A stretch of 13,696 nucleotides of DNA from contig CALKJX010000246.1 in the NCBI GenBank assembly GCA_937995555.1, positions 1-13,696 of the forward strand. Reading direction: 5' to 3'. Positions 1-7,247 of this stretch are shown here, piece by piece. The notes beneath the pieces are model-generated. The model was given only the letters and a program-made list of their open reading frames with translations, made no database searches and was not told where the DNA came from. Each line of letters opens with the position of its first letter. Positions within the stretch are counted from its first letter, which is position 1. The stretch is from an uncultured Elioraea sp. GTDB lineage: Bacteria > Pseudomonadota > Alphaproteobacteria > Acetobacterales > Acetobacteraceae. Made by a program: the position numbers and the translations under genes.

Positions 1-437
1 GACAGGGCTGTGCGGGCCGGCACGTTGATCAGGCCGATGCAGTTGGGCCCGAGCAGCCGCACCCCGCCCGCGCGTGCGGCCGCCAGCACGCGCCGCTGGC
101 GCGCCGCCCCCTCCGCACCCGCCTCGGCGAAGCCGTCCGACAGGATCATCGCGACCGGCACCTGTCGGCGCGCGCAGGCCGCGACCGCCTCCTCGACGCG
201 TTCGGCGCCGAGCAGGATGAAGGCGTGGTCGATCGGCCCAGGTGCCTCGTCGAGCGAGGGATAGGCACGCTCGCCGAGGATCGTCTCCGCGCGCGGGTTG
301 ATCGGCAGGATCTCCCCGTCGAAGCCGTGCCGGCGCAGATGGATCTGCGCGCGCGCGGTCAGGCGCGAAGGGTCGGCCGAGGCGCCGATCAGCGCGATCC
401 GCCGCGGCGCAAACAGCGCCCGCGCGAGCGGCGTCAT
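1..437 (-). CDS. Acyl-CoA synthetase (NDP-forming), N-terminal CoA-binding part, truncated by window edge
   Basis: The visible 145 residues are the N-terminal CoA-binding Rossmann domain of the NDP-forming acyl-CoA synthetase family (acetate-CoA ligase/succinyl-CoA synthetase-like), which makes or cleaves acyl-CoA thioesters with ATP or ADP. Seen in the sequence: a start MTPLARALFAPRRIALIGAS, with the glycine-rich nucleotide-binding turn (IGASADPSR) at residues 17-25; the conserved INPR segment near residue 46; and the GPNCIGLIN motif near residue 130, which is characteristic of this family. The catalytic histidine and the ATP-grasp domain lie beyond the left edge. The ATG overlaps the stop of the upstream acyl-CoA dehydrogenase gene (ATGA, 434-437), so the two are probably translationally coupled and act in one pathway. 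Substrate unknown. It could instead be a separate CoA-binding subunit, which cannot be excluded here. Confidence 0.9.
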   Translation of the reverse strand, partial: MTPLARALFAPRRIALIGASADPSRLTARAQIHLRRHGFDGEILPINPRAETILGERAYPSLDEAPGPIDHAFILLGAERVEEAVAACARRQVPVAMILSDGFAEAGAEGAARQRRVLAAARAGGVRLLGPNCIGLINVPARTAL

Positions 438-1594
438 GCCCCGGCGCGCGGCGGCCGCTGCGGAAAGGACCGGCCGAACACGCCCTCGGCGATGCGGTTC
501 CTCATCATCTCCAGCGATCCGCCGGCGATCATCCAGCCGCGCGACTTGCGCAGGCAGTACTCGACCAGCACGTCATCCGAGTAGCCCGTACCGCCCATCA
601 CCTGCATCGCCTCGTTCACCGCGAGCCAGCCGGCCTGGTTGCACGCATACTTGGCGATCGCGACCTCCTGCGGATCGGGCAGGCCGCGCCCTGCGTTCGC
701 GGCGGCGCGGTAGAGCAGCAGCTGGGCGCCATCGAGGGCGACGCGCATCTCGGCGAACTTCCACTGCAGCCCCTGGAACTCCATCAGCCGGCGGCCGAAC
801 TGCACGCGCGTCTCGGCGTGTTCCTTGGCGATGCGGAAGGCGCACTCGCCGACCGCGCGCGAGCGTGCGCTGTTGCCGACGCGCTCGACATTGAATCCCG
901 CGATCTGCTTGCGGAACCCGCCCTCCTTCAGCAGCACATGCTCGGGCGGGATGAACACGTTGTCGAAATGCAGGGGCCGCCAGATCTCGCCGTTCAGGTA
1001 GCGGCGCTTCTCGCCGAGCGTGAACCCGTCCATCCCGCGCTCGAGGATCACGCTGCCGATCCCCTCCGTGCCGGGGCCGAAGCGGCAGTAGATCAGGAAC
1101 ACCGAGGCATCGTCGCTGTTCGAGGTGAACACCTTGCCGCCGTTCAGCCGATAGCCGTTGCCGTCGGGCGTGCAGGCGGTGCGCAGATCGGTCAGCGCCG
1201 AGCCTGCCTCGGGCTCCGTCATGCCGACCGCGCAGATCGCCTTGCCGGCGAGCAGGGGCGCGAACCAGCGTTCCTTCTGCGCCGGCGTCGCGTACTCGGC
1301 GAAGGTGCGGAAGGCACCGAAATTGCCGGCCTGGAGCACATCGGCCGAGCGGGGACAGACGCGCGCGATCTCCTCGGCCGCAAGCACCGCGTCCATCAGC
1401 GTACCACCCTGGCCGCCATCCTCCTCCGCCAGCATGATGCCGAACAGGCCGTTCGTCGCCATCAGCTCGGCGATGTCCCAGGGGAACGCCTCGGCATGGG
1501 CCCGCGCCACCGCCCCGGCGGCCAGATGACGCTCCGCGAAGCGGCGCACGCTCTCACGGAACGCTTTTTGTTCCGGCTTCAGGTCGAAATCCAT
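434..1594 (-). CDS. Acyl-CoA dehydrogenase family protein (386 aa)
   Basis: This is a flavoprotein that would oxidise an acyl-CoA to the 2,3-enoyl-CoA and pass electrons to electron-transfer flavoprotein. Length (386 aa) and order of parts fit the family: N-terminal helical domain (about 1-118), the AVGMTEPEAGS FAD/substrate segment at 122-132, the beta-domain to about 225, and the C-terminal helical domain with VQFGRRLMEFQ near 264-274 and QVMGGTGYSDD at 331-341. At the position where medium-chain enzymes carry the catalytic glutamate (IYEG) this protein has IAGG (356-359), with glycine at 358. A glutamate is present at 237 in FNVERVG, which aligns by motif with the isovaleryl-CoA dehydrogenase base (DLERLV). 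The base is therefore probably in the IVD/long-chain location (inference). The gene lies 47 bases after the DppF-like ATPase gene and overlaps the next gene by ATGA, so it belongs to the transporter operon. Substrate unknown. Confidence 0.93.
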   Translation of the reverse strand: MDFDLKPEQKAFRESVRRFAERHLAAGAVARAHAEAFPWDIAELMATNGLFGIMLAEEDGGQGGTLMDAVLAAEEIARVCPRSADVLQAGNFGAFRTFAEYATPAQKERWFAPLLAGKAICAVGMTEPEAGSALTDLRTACTPDGNGYRLNGGKVFTSNSDDASVFLIYCRFGPGTEGIGSVILERGMDGFTLGEKRRYLNGEIWRPLHFDNVFIPPEHVLLKEGGFRKQIAGFNVERVGNSARSRAVGECAFRIAKEHAETRVQFGRRLMEFQGLQWKFAEMRVALDGAQLLLYRAAANAGRGLPDPQEVAIAKYACNQAGWLAVNEAMQVMGGTGYSDDVLVEYCLRKSRGWMIAGGSLEMMRNRIAEGVFGRSFPQRPPRAGA

Positions 1595-1641
1595 CGCCTC
1601 CGCTCACACCCCCCGGATCGCGTCTGCTCAGGCGGCATGGG

Positions 1642-2439
1642 TCAAGCCGCGGCGTCGGCCTCGTCCGCCCGCGTCTGGAGCCGGCGTGAATAGCCCGCCG
1701 ACGCCTCGTAGAGGTCGCGCGTGTAGTCGTGCCGCATCCGCCCCTCCATCAGATCCTCGACCGTGAGCTCCTCCAGCATCATGCCGTGGTTCATCACTGC
1801 GACGCGGTCGCACATGTGGGCGATCACGCCGAAGTCGTGGCTCACCAGGACATAGGTCAGTTTCTCCATGCGCTTGATGTCGGAGAGCAGGTTCAGGATC
1901 TCCGCCTGCACCGAGACATCGAGCGCGCTGGTCGGCTCGTCGAGCAGCAGCACCCGCGGCTCGAGGATCAGCGCGCGCGCGATCGCCACACGCTGGCGCT
2001 GCCCGCCCGAGAGCTGGTGCGGATAACGGTAGCGGAAGGCGGGCGAGAGCCCGACCTCGGTCAGAACGCGGTCGATCCGGCGCGCACCGCTGTCGAGCCC
2101 GTGGATGCGGATCGGCTCCATCAGCGCGGTCTCGACCGTGTGCTTGGGATGGAGCGAGCCGTAGGGGTCCTGGAACACCATCTGCACGATGCGCGCCATG
2201 GTCGGGTCGCGCCGGTGCGCCACGGGACGTCCGGCGATCGTGGCCGATCCGGTCCACTCGGTGTTGAGACCCGAGATCGCGCGCAGGATGGTCGACTTGC
2301 CGCAGCCGGACTCACCGACCAGGCCGAATACCTCGCCCTCGGCGACATCGAAGGAGACGCCGTCCACCGCATGGATCAGGCTCGCGCCGCGGCCGAAGCT
2401 GACCCGGAGGTCGCGCACGCAGATGACGGGTCCGCTCAT
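1642..2439 (-). CDS. ABC transporter ATP-binding protein, DppF/OppF-like (265 aa)
   Basis: This is one of the two ATPases of the peptide/nickel-family importer encoded here; it acts on the cytoplasmic face of the membrane with its partner and the two permeases. Visible motifs: Walker A GESGCGKST at 42-50, Q-loop VFQDPYGSL at 88-95 (Q90), signature LSGGQRQR at 143-150, Walker B LLLDEPTSALD at 164-174, and the switch histidine in VSHD (H201). The set is complete, so an active ATPase is expected. The C-terminus (HDYTRDLYEAS, then a charged tail) is short and lacks the cysteine-rich CxFxxRC-type segment that ends many OppF/DppF proteins. I chose the ATG at 2439 because it overlaps the stop of the upstream ATPase gene (ATGA, 2436-2439). 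The frame stays open further upstream, but that part only shadows the neighbouring gene. Substrate cannot be read from the ATPase. Confidence 0.95.
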   Translation of the reverse strand: MSGPVICVRDLRVSFGRGASLIHAVDGVSFDVAEGEVFGLVGESGCGKSTILRAISGLNTEWTGSATIAGRPVAHRRDPTMARIVQMVFQDPYGSLHPKHTVETALMEPIRIHGLDSGARRIDRVLTEVGLSPAFRYRYPHQLSGGQRQRVAIARALILEPRVLLLDEPTSALDVSVQAEILNLLSDIKRMEKLTYVLVSHDFGVIAHMCDRVAVMNHGMMLEELTVEDLMEGRMRHDYTRDLYEASAGYSRRLQTRADEADAAA

Positions 2440-3275
2440 GCGGTGAGCCACGCCGGATCGCGCGTCAGCACCGGCAGGCGCTCGCGCCGTTCGTTGATGC
2501 GCGGCAGGCTCTCGAGCAGGCCGCGCGTGTAGGGGTGCTGCGCACGATGCAACTCGATCGCCGGCAGGCTCTCGACGATGCGGCCGGCATACATGATCAG
2601 GACGCGGTCGCAGAACGTCGCGACCAGGTTGAGATCGTGGCTGATGAAGATCAGGCCGAGGCCGCGATCGCTCACCAGCTCGTCGAGGATGCGCAGCACC
2701 GAGAGTCGCACGGTGACATCGAGCGCGCTGGTGGGCTCGTCGGCGATCAGCAGATCCGGCTCCGGGATGAGCATCATCGCGATCATGATGCGCTGGCCCA
2801 TCCCGCCCGAGACCTCGTGCGGGTAGAGGTCGAACACGCGACGCGGGTTGCGGATCTTCACAGCCTCGAGCATGGCGAGCGTGCGGTCCTTCGCCTCCGC
2901 GCCGCTGGCGCTGCGGTGGATGCGGAAAGCCTCGGCGATCTGACGGCCGACCGTCTGCACCGGGTTGAGCGCGAATTTCGGGTCCTGCAGGATCATGCCG
3001 ATCCGGTCGCCGCGGATGGCGCGCATCGCCCGCTCGTCGGCCTTGGCGAGATCGATATCGCGGAACCGCAGCACGCGCGCCGAAACCTGCGCGGAGGGCG
3101 GCGTGAGCTTGAGGATCGCGCGGCCGGTCATGCTCTTGCCGGAGCCGGACTCGCCGACGATGCCCACCTTCTCGCGCCCGACCGTGAAGCTGATGCCGCG
3201 CACGGCCTGCACCACGCCCTGCGGCGAGCGGAAGCTGACGGAGAGCCCGTCGACGGTGAGGATGGGCTCGCTCAT
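2436..3275 (-). CDS. ABC transporter ATP-binding protein, DppD/OppD-like (279 aa)
   Basis: This is the second ATPase of the importer. Motifs in order: Walker A GESGSGKS at 41-48, Q-loop ILQDPKFALNP at 95-105 (Q97), signature VSGGMGQR at 155-162 (the GGM variant usual in DppD-type subunits), Walker B LLIADEPTSALD at 175-186, and switch histidine in ISHD (H213). The HPYTRGLLESLP element at 247-258 is the start of the oligopeptide-transporter C-terminal domain, but the protein stops 21 residues later at DPAWLTA. The usual cysteine motif is absent; the only cysteine is C222. The ATG at 3275 overlaps the stop of the DppC-like gene (ATGA, 3272-3275), and its own stop overlaps the next ATPase start, so the subunits are probably made by coupled translation. 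Confidence 0.95.
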   Translation of the reverse strand: MSEPILTVDGLSVSFRSPQGVVQAVRGISFTVGREKVGIVGESGSGKSMTGRAILKLTPPSAQVSARVLRFRDIDLAKADERAMRAIRGDRIGMILQDPKFALNPVQTVGRQIAEAFRIHRSASGAEAKDRTLAMLEAVKIRNPRRVFDLYPHEVSGGMGQRIMIAMMLIPEPDLLIADEPTSALDVTVRLSVLRILDELVSDRGLGLIFISHDLNLVATFCDRVLIMYAGRIVESLPAIELHRAQHPYTRGLLESLPRINERRERLPVLTRDPAWLTA

Positions 3276-4201
3276 GACGCGCGCGGATCGAGTACGTCGC
3301 GCAGGGCATCGCCCAGAAGGTTGAAGCCGAGCGAGACGACAAGAATCGCGATACCTGGCATCGCGGCGAGCCACCAGCTGCCGAGCATGTAGGCGCGCCC
3401 GGTGGAGAGCATGGCTCCCCATTCCGGCGAAGGCGGCTGCGCACCGAGGCCAAGGAAGCCAAGCCCAGCCGCGGTCAGGATGATCCCGGCCATGTTCAGC
3501 GTGATGCGGATGATCACCGAGGGAATGCAGATCGGCATGATGTGGCGGACGATGATGCGCAAATCCGAGGCCCCCGCGAGCCGCACCGCGGCGATGTAGT
3601 CGGCGCGCCGCACGGTCAGCGTCTCGGCGCGCGCAAGACGCGCGATCGGTGGCCAGGCGGTGAGTGCGATCGCGATGATCGCGTTCTCCAGCCCCGAGCC
3701 GAGCGCGGCGACGAAGGCGAGGGCCAGGATCAGCCCGGGGAACGAGAGGAACACATCAACGAGGCGCATCAGCGCGACATCGACCCAGCCGCCGAGATAC
3801 CCCGCAACCGTGCCGATCAGCAGCCCGAGCGGGGCGGCGATCAGCGCGACCAGCAACACGATCATCAGCGTGATGCGCGCGCCATAGGCGATGCGGCTCC
3901 AGATGTCGCGGCCGAGTTCGTCGGTGCCCAGCCAGTGCGCACCAGACGGCGGCAGCAACCGGCGTTCGAGGCTCTGCGCGAACGGGTCGTACGTGGCGAC
4001 CAGCGGGGCGAAGATCGCGAGCAGGATCAGCATGACGACGATGCCGAGCCCGATCAGCGCGAGCGGGTTCGAAGCAAAGCGACGCCAGCCCAGATAGAGC
4101 TTCTGCGCGCGCGCCTGGGCAGGGCTGGTGACCGTCTCAGCCAGCAGCCAGGCACGCAGGCCACCATGCGCCGGCGCGCCGGTGCGGACCTCGGCGGTCA
4201 T
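3272..4201 (-). CDS. ABC transporter permease, DppC-like (309 aa)
   Basis: Inner-membrane permease subunit of the peptide/nickel importer family, forming the channel with the DppB-like subunit. It has a cytoplasmic N-terminal tail of about 45 residues, then a first membrane helix at about 47-69 and the family hallmark HWLGTDELGRD at 89-99. Further hydrophobic segments lie at about 112-132, 155-185, 236-253 and 278-298. The EAA loop that contacts the ATPase is visible around 200-222 (DYIAAVRLAGASDLRIIVRH), followed by the typical LGFLGLGAQPPSPEWGAML stretch at 247-265. Length is normal for DppC. The start overlaps the DppB-like stop (ATGA, 4198-4201) and the stop overlaps the DppD-like start, which places it firmly inside the operon. 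Confidence 0.95.
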   Translation of the reverse strand: MTAEVRTGAPAHGGLRAWLLAETVTSPAQARAQKLYLGWRRFASNPLALIGLGIVVMLILLAIFAPLVATYDPFAQSLERRLLPPSGAHWLGTDELGRDIWSRIAYGARITLMIVLLVALIAAPLGLLIGTVAGYLGGWVDVALMRLVDVFLSFPGLILALAFVAALGSGLENAIIAIALTAWPPIARLARAETLTVRRADYIAAVRLAGASDLRIIVRHIMPICIPSVIIRITLNMAGIILTAAGLGFLGLGAQPPSPEWGAMLSTGRAYMLGSWWLAAMPGIAILVVSLGFNLLGDALRDVLDPRAS

Positions 4202-5283
4202 CGCGTCCTCGGATCGAGCAGGTGGTAGAGTATGTCGGAGATCAGGTTCAGCACGATGAAGGTGAGTCCGACGATCAGGGTGCAGGCGAGCACGACGTTC
4301 ATGTCGCCGGCGAGGAGGCCGAGCGTGAGATAGCGGCCGAAGCCCGGCCAGGCGAACACCGTCTCGGTCAGCACCGCGCCTTCGAGCAGGAAGGCATAGG
4401 CGAGCGCGATCACGGTGACGAGCTGCACCATGATGTTGGGGAACGCGTGCCGCCAGACCACGCGCGCGCGCGACAGCCCCTTCACGCGAGCGGTGATCAC
4501 GTATTCCTGGCTCAACTGCTCCAGCATGAAGCTGCGCGTCATGCGCGCGATGTAGGCGGTGGAGGAGTAGCCGAGGATCGAGGCCGGCAGGATGATGTGC
4601 TCGACCGCGCTCCAGAACACGTCCGGCTCGTTCTCGAGCAGCGAGTCGATCAGCAGGAAGCCGGTGCGCGGCTCTATCATGTCGATGTAGAACACGCTCA
4701 CCCGCCCGGGCCCGCCGACCCAGCCGAGCGTGGCGTAGAACACCACGAGCCCCATCAGCCCGAGCCAGAAATTCGGTGCCGAGTAGCCGATCAGCCCGAC
4801 CACGCGGACGATGTGGTCGATCATCCTGCCGCGGTGCACGGCGGCGATCACACCGAACGGGATGCCGAGGCCCACGCCGATCACGATCGAGACGGTGGCG
4901 AGCTCGACGGTCGCCGGGAACACGCGCAACAGATCGTCCGCCACGCGGTTCGAGGTGTTCAGCGCGACGCCGAAATCGCCCCGAAGCACCTTGCCGACAT
5001 AGATCGCGAACTGCTCCCAGAGCGGCCGGTCGAGCCCGAGTTCCCGGTACACCATGTCGTAGGTCGATTGCGGCGCATCGTCACCGATCACCGCGATCAC
5101 CGGATCAAGCGGCAGCATCCGCCCGATGAAGAAGGTGATCGCGAGCAGGCCGAACAGCGAGATGCCGACCGCACTCGCCTGCCGGAACACCTCGCGGCCG
5201 AGGCGGCGCAGCCGGTCGGCGCGGTCCCGACCGGCTGCCCCCGCCCCGCCGCGCGAGGCGACGGCCGTGCCGCCTGCTGCCAC
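4198..5283 (-). CDS. ABC transporter permease, DppB-like, GTG start (361 aa)
   Basis: First permease of the importer, in the inner membrane. A hydrophobic helix at about 38-56 is followed by the ...RMLPLDPV element (55-62) that opens the DppB periplasmic loop. QSTYDMVYRELGLDRPLWEQF (72-92) and RGDFGVALNTSNRV (101-114) are also typical, and the EAA loop (YVITARVKGLSRARVVWRHA) sits at 261-280. The predicted product has about 30 arginine- and glycine-rich residues before the first helix, more than most DppB proteins, which begin almost at the helix. I took the GTG at 5283 because it lies 18 bases after the binding-protein stop with a weak GGCGGA-like site before it. A GTG at codon 32 (V of REVFRQ) would give a more usual N-terminus but has no clear ribosome site. 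Confidence 0.92.
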   Translation of the reverse strand: MAAGGTAVASRGGAGAAGRDRADRLRRLGREVFRQASAVGISLFGLLAITFFIGRMLPLDPVIAVIGDDAPQSTYDMVYRELGLDRPLWEQFAIYVGKVLRGDFGVALNTSNRVADDLLRVFPATVELATVSIVIGVGLGIPFGVIAAVHRGRMIDHIVRVVGLIGYSAPNFWLGLMGLVVFYATLGWVGGPGRVSVFYIDMIEPRTGFLLIDSLLENEPDVFWSAVEHIILPASILGYSSTAYIARMTRSFMLEQLSQEYVITARVKGLSRARVVWRHAFPNIMVQLVTVIALAYAFLLEGAVLTETVFAWPGFGRYLTLGLLAGDMNVVLACTLIVGLTFIVLNLISDILYHLLDPRTR

Positions 5284-5301
5284 GGCGATCCGCCTGCCGC
5301 G

Positions 5302-6918
5302 CTACTTGCGCGCGGTCGTGTAGAAGACCTTGAAGGCGTGGTGCTTGAACTCGCGCACCTCGTTGCGCATGGCGAGCTGGCGCACCTGCTGGAAATTGTA
5401 CATGAACGGTCCCTCGCGCATGAACCGCTCCTGGATCTCGTAGTACATCAGCTTGCGCTGCTCCGGATCGCGCTCCAGCCGCGCCCGCTGCACCGCGTCG
5501 TTGAACCACTCGCGGTAGAAGCTCGCGCGCCAGGACAGGAACATGCCCTGACGCGCCTCGGCGCGGTTGTCCGGGTTGAAGACGTGTCGCGACGCGTTCG
5601 CGTCGGCATCCGGATAACCCGGTGACCAGCCGAGGAAGGCGAGTTCGAAATTGCGGTCGCGCATGCGCGAGAAGAGCTGGCCCGAGGCCATCTGCTCGAT
5701 CTCGACGCGGATGCCGACCTTCGCCGCGTTGGCCTGGAAGTGCTGCGCGATGTCCGGCGCAGGGAAGGCCGTGCCGTGCATCAGCTTCACGGTGAAGCCG
5801 TTGGCATGGCCGGCCTTGGCGAGATACTCGCGCGCCTTGTCGAGATCGAGTCGATAGATCAGCCCGCGCTCCGGCGGCAGCGCGCCGAACGCGCCCTGCG
5901 GCGCGAAGCTGTTCCACGCCCTGCCGGAGTAGCGCATCACCGTGCGCTCCAGCCCCTGGTAGTCCACCAGGTAGCGCATCGCCATGCGCACATCGTCGTT
6001 GCCCAGGATCGGGTGATCCATGTTGGCGCCGATGTAGTACAGCTGGTGGCGCAGCGCCGCGTTCAGCTTCAGGTTGGGGTTCGCATCGACCGCCGCGAGA
6101 TCCTCGGCGTTGAGGTCGCGCGCGATGTCGATGTCGCCCCGCTCGAGCTGCAAGCGCTGCGCCGCGCTCTCGGCGACGTGGCGGATGATCACGCGGCGCA
6201 GCGGCACCTCGCCCCGCCAGTAGTTGGCGTTGCGCTCCAGGATCACCGTGTCCGAGGCGGTCCAGCGCGTCAGCCGATACGGGCCGATGCAGGCGGTATT
6301 CGTCTTCAGCCATCCATTGCCGTAGTCGGAGGCGCCGTCAGCGCGGGTGCCGACATGCGGCTCGATCGTCTTGCGGTCGAGGATGAAGCCCTGCCGGCCG
6401 GTGAAGACGTAGAGGAAAAGGCTGGGCGGCCACGGTTCCGGCACGGTCACCTGGAGCGTGTGCTCGTCGACCGCCCGGACCTGCTCCTCGGCCTTCTCCT
6501 TCGACAGGCCCCATTGCGTGTACTGGGCGGCGTTGCCGAAGCCGAGATACAGCACGCGCCGGATGCTCCAGGCGGCGTCCTGCGCCGTGACCGGGTTGCC
6601 CGACGGGTGCTTCAGGCCGCGCCGCAGGTGGAAGGTGTAGGTCTTGCCGTCCTCGCTGATGTCCCAGCGCTCGGCAAGCCCGGGCTCGAGCTTCGCCGGG
6701 TCGTCGACGTTCTGGAAGATCATCGGGTCGCAGGTGTTGTTGACGATCTCGTCGGTGACGACCTCGCCGATCTGCGCCGGATCCATGGTCAGGATCGCGT
6801 CGATGTTCCACGCCATCACCAGCGCGTCGCGCGGCGTGCGCGTCTGCGCCTCCGCCGTGCCCCACGCCAACGCCAACGCCGCCGTCGCGGCGAGAAGGCC
6901 AGCCCTGCCGGCTCGCAT
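5302..6918 (-). CDS. ABC transporter substrate-binding protein, family 5 (538 aa)
   Basis: Exported binding protein that captures the ligand in the periplasm and delivers it to the DppBC-like channel. Residues 1-24 form a classical Sec signal peptide (basic start, alanine/leucine core, AEA then Q) with no lipobox. The mature part shows the SBP_bac_5 signature around 80-120 (LAERWDISEDGKTYTFHLRR and the following AAWSIRRVL), and near the C-terminal third the LAFLGWSPGYPDADA segment common in peptide-binding members. The family spans peptides, opines, glutathione and nickel chelates, so the ligand is unknown. The ATG at 6918 has a GGAGA ribosome site at 6925-6929 with 6 bases of spacing and gives the signal peptide directly; an in-frame ATG 23 codons upstream would bury it. 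It is the first intact gene of the operon and a paralogue of the gene fragment ending at 7041. Confidence 0.94.
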   Translation of the reverse strand: MRAGRAGLLAATAALALAWGTAEAQTRTPRDALVMAWNIDAILTMDPAQIGEVVTDEIVNNTCDPMIFQNVDDPAKLEPGLAERWDISEDGKTYTFHLRRGLKHPSGNPVTAQDAAWSIRRVLYLGFGNAAQYTQWGLSKEKAEEQVRAVDEHTLQVTVPEPWPPSLFLYVFTGRQGFILDRKTIEPHVGTRADGASDYGNGWLKTNTACIGPYRLTRWTASDTVILERNANYWRGEVPLRRVIIRHVAESAAQRLQLERGDIDIARDLNAEDLAAVDANPNLKLNAALRHQLYYIGANMDHPILGNDDVRMAMRYLVDYQGLERTVMRYSGRAWNSFAPQGAFGALPPERGLIYRLDLDKAREYLAKAGHANGFTVKLMHGTAFPAPDIAQHFQANAAKVGIRVEIEQMASGQLFSRMRDRNFELAFLGWSPGYPDADANASRHVFNPDNRAEARQGMFLSWRASFYREWFNDAVQRARLERDPEQRKLMYYEIQERFMREGPFMYNFQQVRQLAMRNEVREFKHHAFKVFYTTARK

Positions 6919-6924
6919 GGTCGG

Positions 6925-6937
6925 TCTCCGTCTCTCC
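6925..6937 (-). promoter_or_regulatory. Ribosome binding site of the family 5 binding-protein gene
   Basis: On the minus strand two GGAGA copies lie at 6933-6937 and 6925-6929; the nearer is 6 bases before the ATG at 6918. This is the reason for preferring that start over the longer reading frame. Confidence 0.6.
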
Positions 6938-6978
6938 GGTCGCATCCCTGGCGCCGTCGCCCGGCACCTTGGCGTTGA

Positions 6979-7022
6979 TTGCGGCACAGCTTCGCGGGCG
7001 CCGCAAGCGTCGGCTGCGGCAC
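6979..7022. repeat. Overlapping inverted and direct repeats upstream of the importer operon
   Basis: TTGCGGC (6979-6985) is perfectly inverted as GCCGCAA at 7000-7006. TGCGGC also recurs at 7015-7020, so the central arm can pair with either flank; TGCGGCAC is directly repeated at 6980-6987 and 7015-7022. The site lies between the stop of the truncated binding-protein gene and the start of the intact one. It has no T-run, so a classical rho-independent terminator is unlikely. It could be a weak attenuator, an operator, or chance in GC-rich DNA. Confidence 0.3.
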
Positions 7023-7040
7023 CCGCTCTGCCGGGCCGGC

Positions 7041-7247
7041 CTACTTCACCGCGGTGGCGTCGGCAACCCGCCGCGCGCTCTGCTTGATGTCCTTCAGCGC
7101 CGGACCGGCCGCAAGCAGCCGGATCTGCTGGAAGGCATGGATGAAGCGACCCTCCTGCATGAAGCGGCGCTGCAGGGCGTGATACATCAGGATGCGCTGC
7201 TCGGGGTCGCGTTCGCGCCGCGCCGCCATCACCGCCTCGTTCATCGC
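7041..7247 (-). pseudogene. 3' fragment of a second family 5 substrate-binding protein gene (5'-truncated)
   Basis: The last 67 codons before the TAG at 7041-7043 align without gaps to the C-terminus of the intact binding protein encoded next to it (5302-6918). By hand I count 34 identities in 67, including ERDPEQR, LMY, RFM and FQQ. Upstream of about 7244 the resemblance ends abruptly and the sequence becomes the plus-strand sugar permease fragment, so about 450-470 codons, including the signal peptide, are missing. The fragment is in frame and undamaged, which suggests the loss is fairly recent (inference). It shows that two binding-protein genes once lay in tandem ahead of this importer. 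The ATG at 7242-7244 is internal to the old gene and has no evident ribosome site; a functional product is unlikely. Confidence 0.85.

Noticed and set aside
2440..3462. Possible long N-terminal extension of the DppF-like ATPase (606-codon frame)
   Set aside because: The extension overlaps the whole DppD-like gene in another frame, and the ATGA overlap gives a clear start at 2439.
4222..5625. 467-codon plus-strand open frame opposite the DppB-like gene and binding-protein 3' end
   Set aside because: It spans two well-supported minus-strand genes and has the Asp/His/Glu/Arg-rich look of a GC-biased complementary frame.
5740..6978. 412-codon plus-strand open frame opposite the binding protein
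   Set aside because: Antisense shadow; no motif and no ribosome site.
6979..7020. Rho-independent terminator after the truncated binding-protein gene
   Set aside because: The stems are short and no T-run follows on either strand.
6969..7247. Upstream part of the plus-strand frame that continues into the sugar permease fragment, as a possible intact N-terminus
   Set aside because: The residues before the LIFTLPF segment show no membrane helices and are antisense to the binding-protein fragment; the frame is open only by chance.
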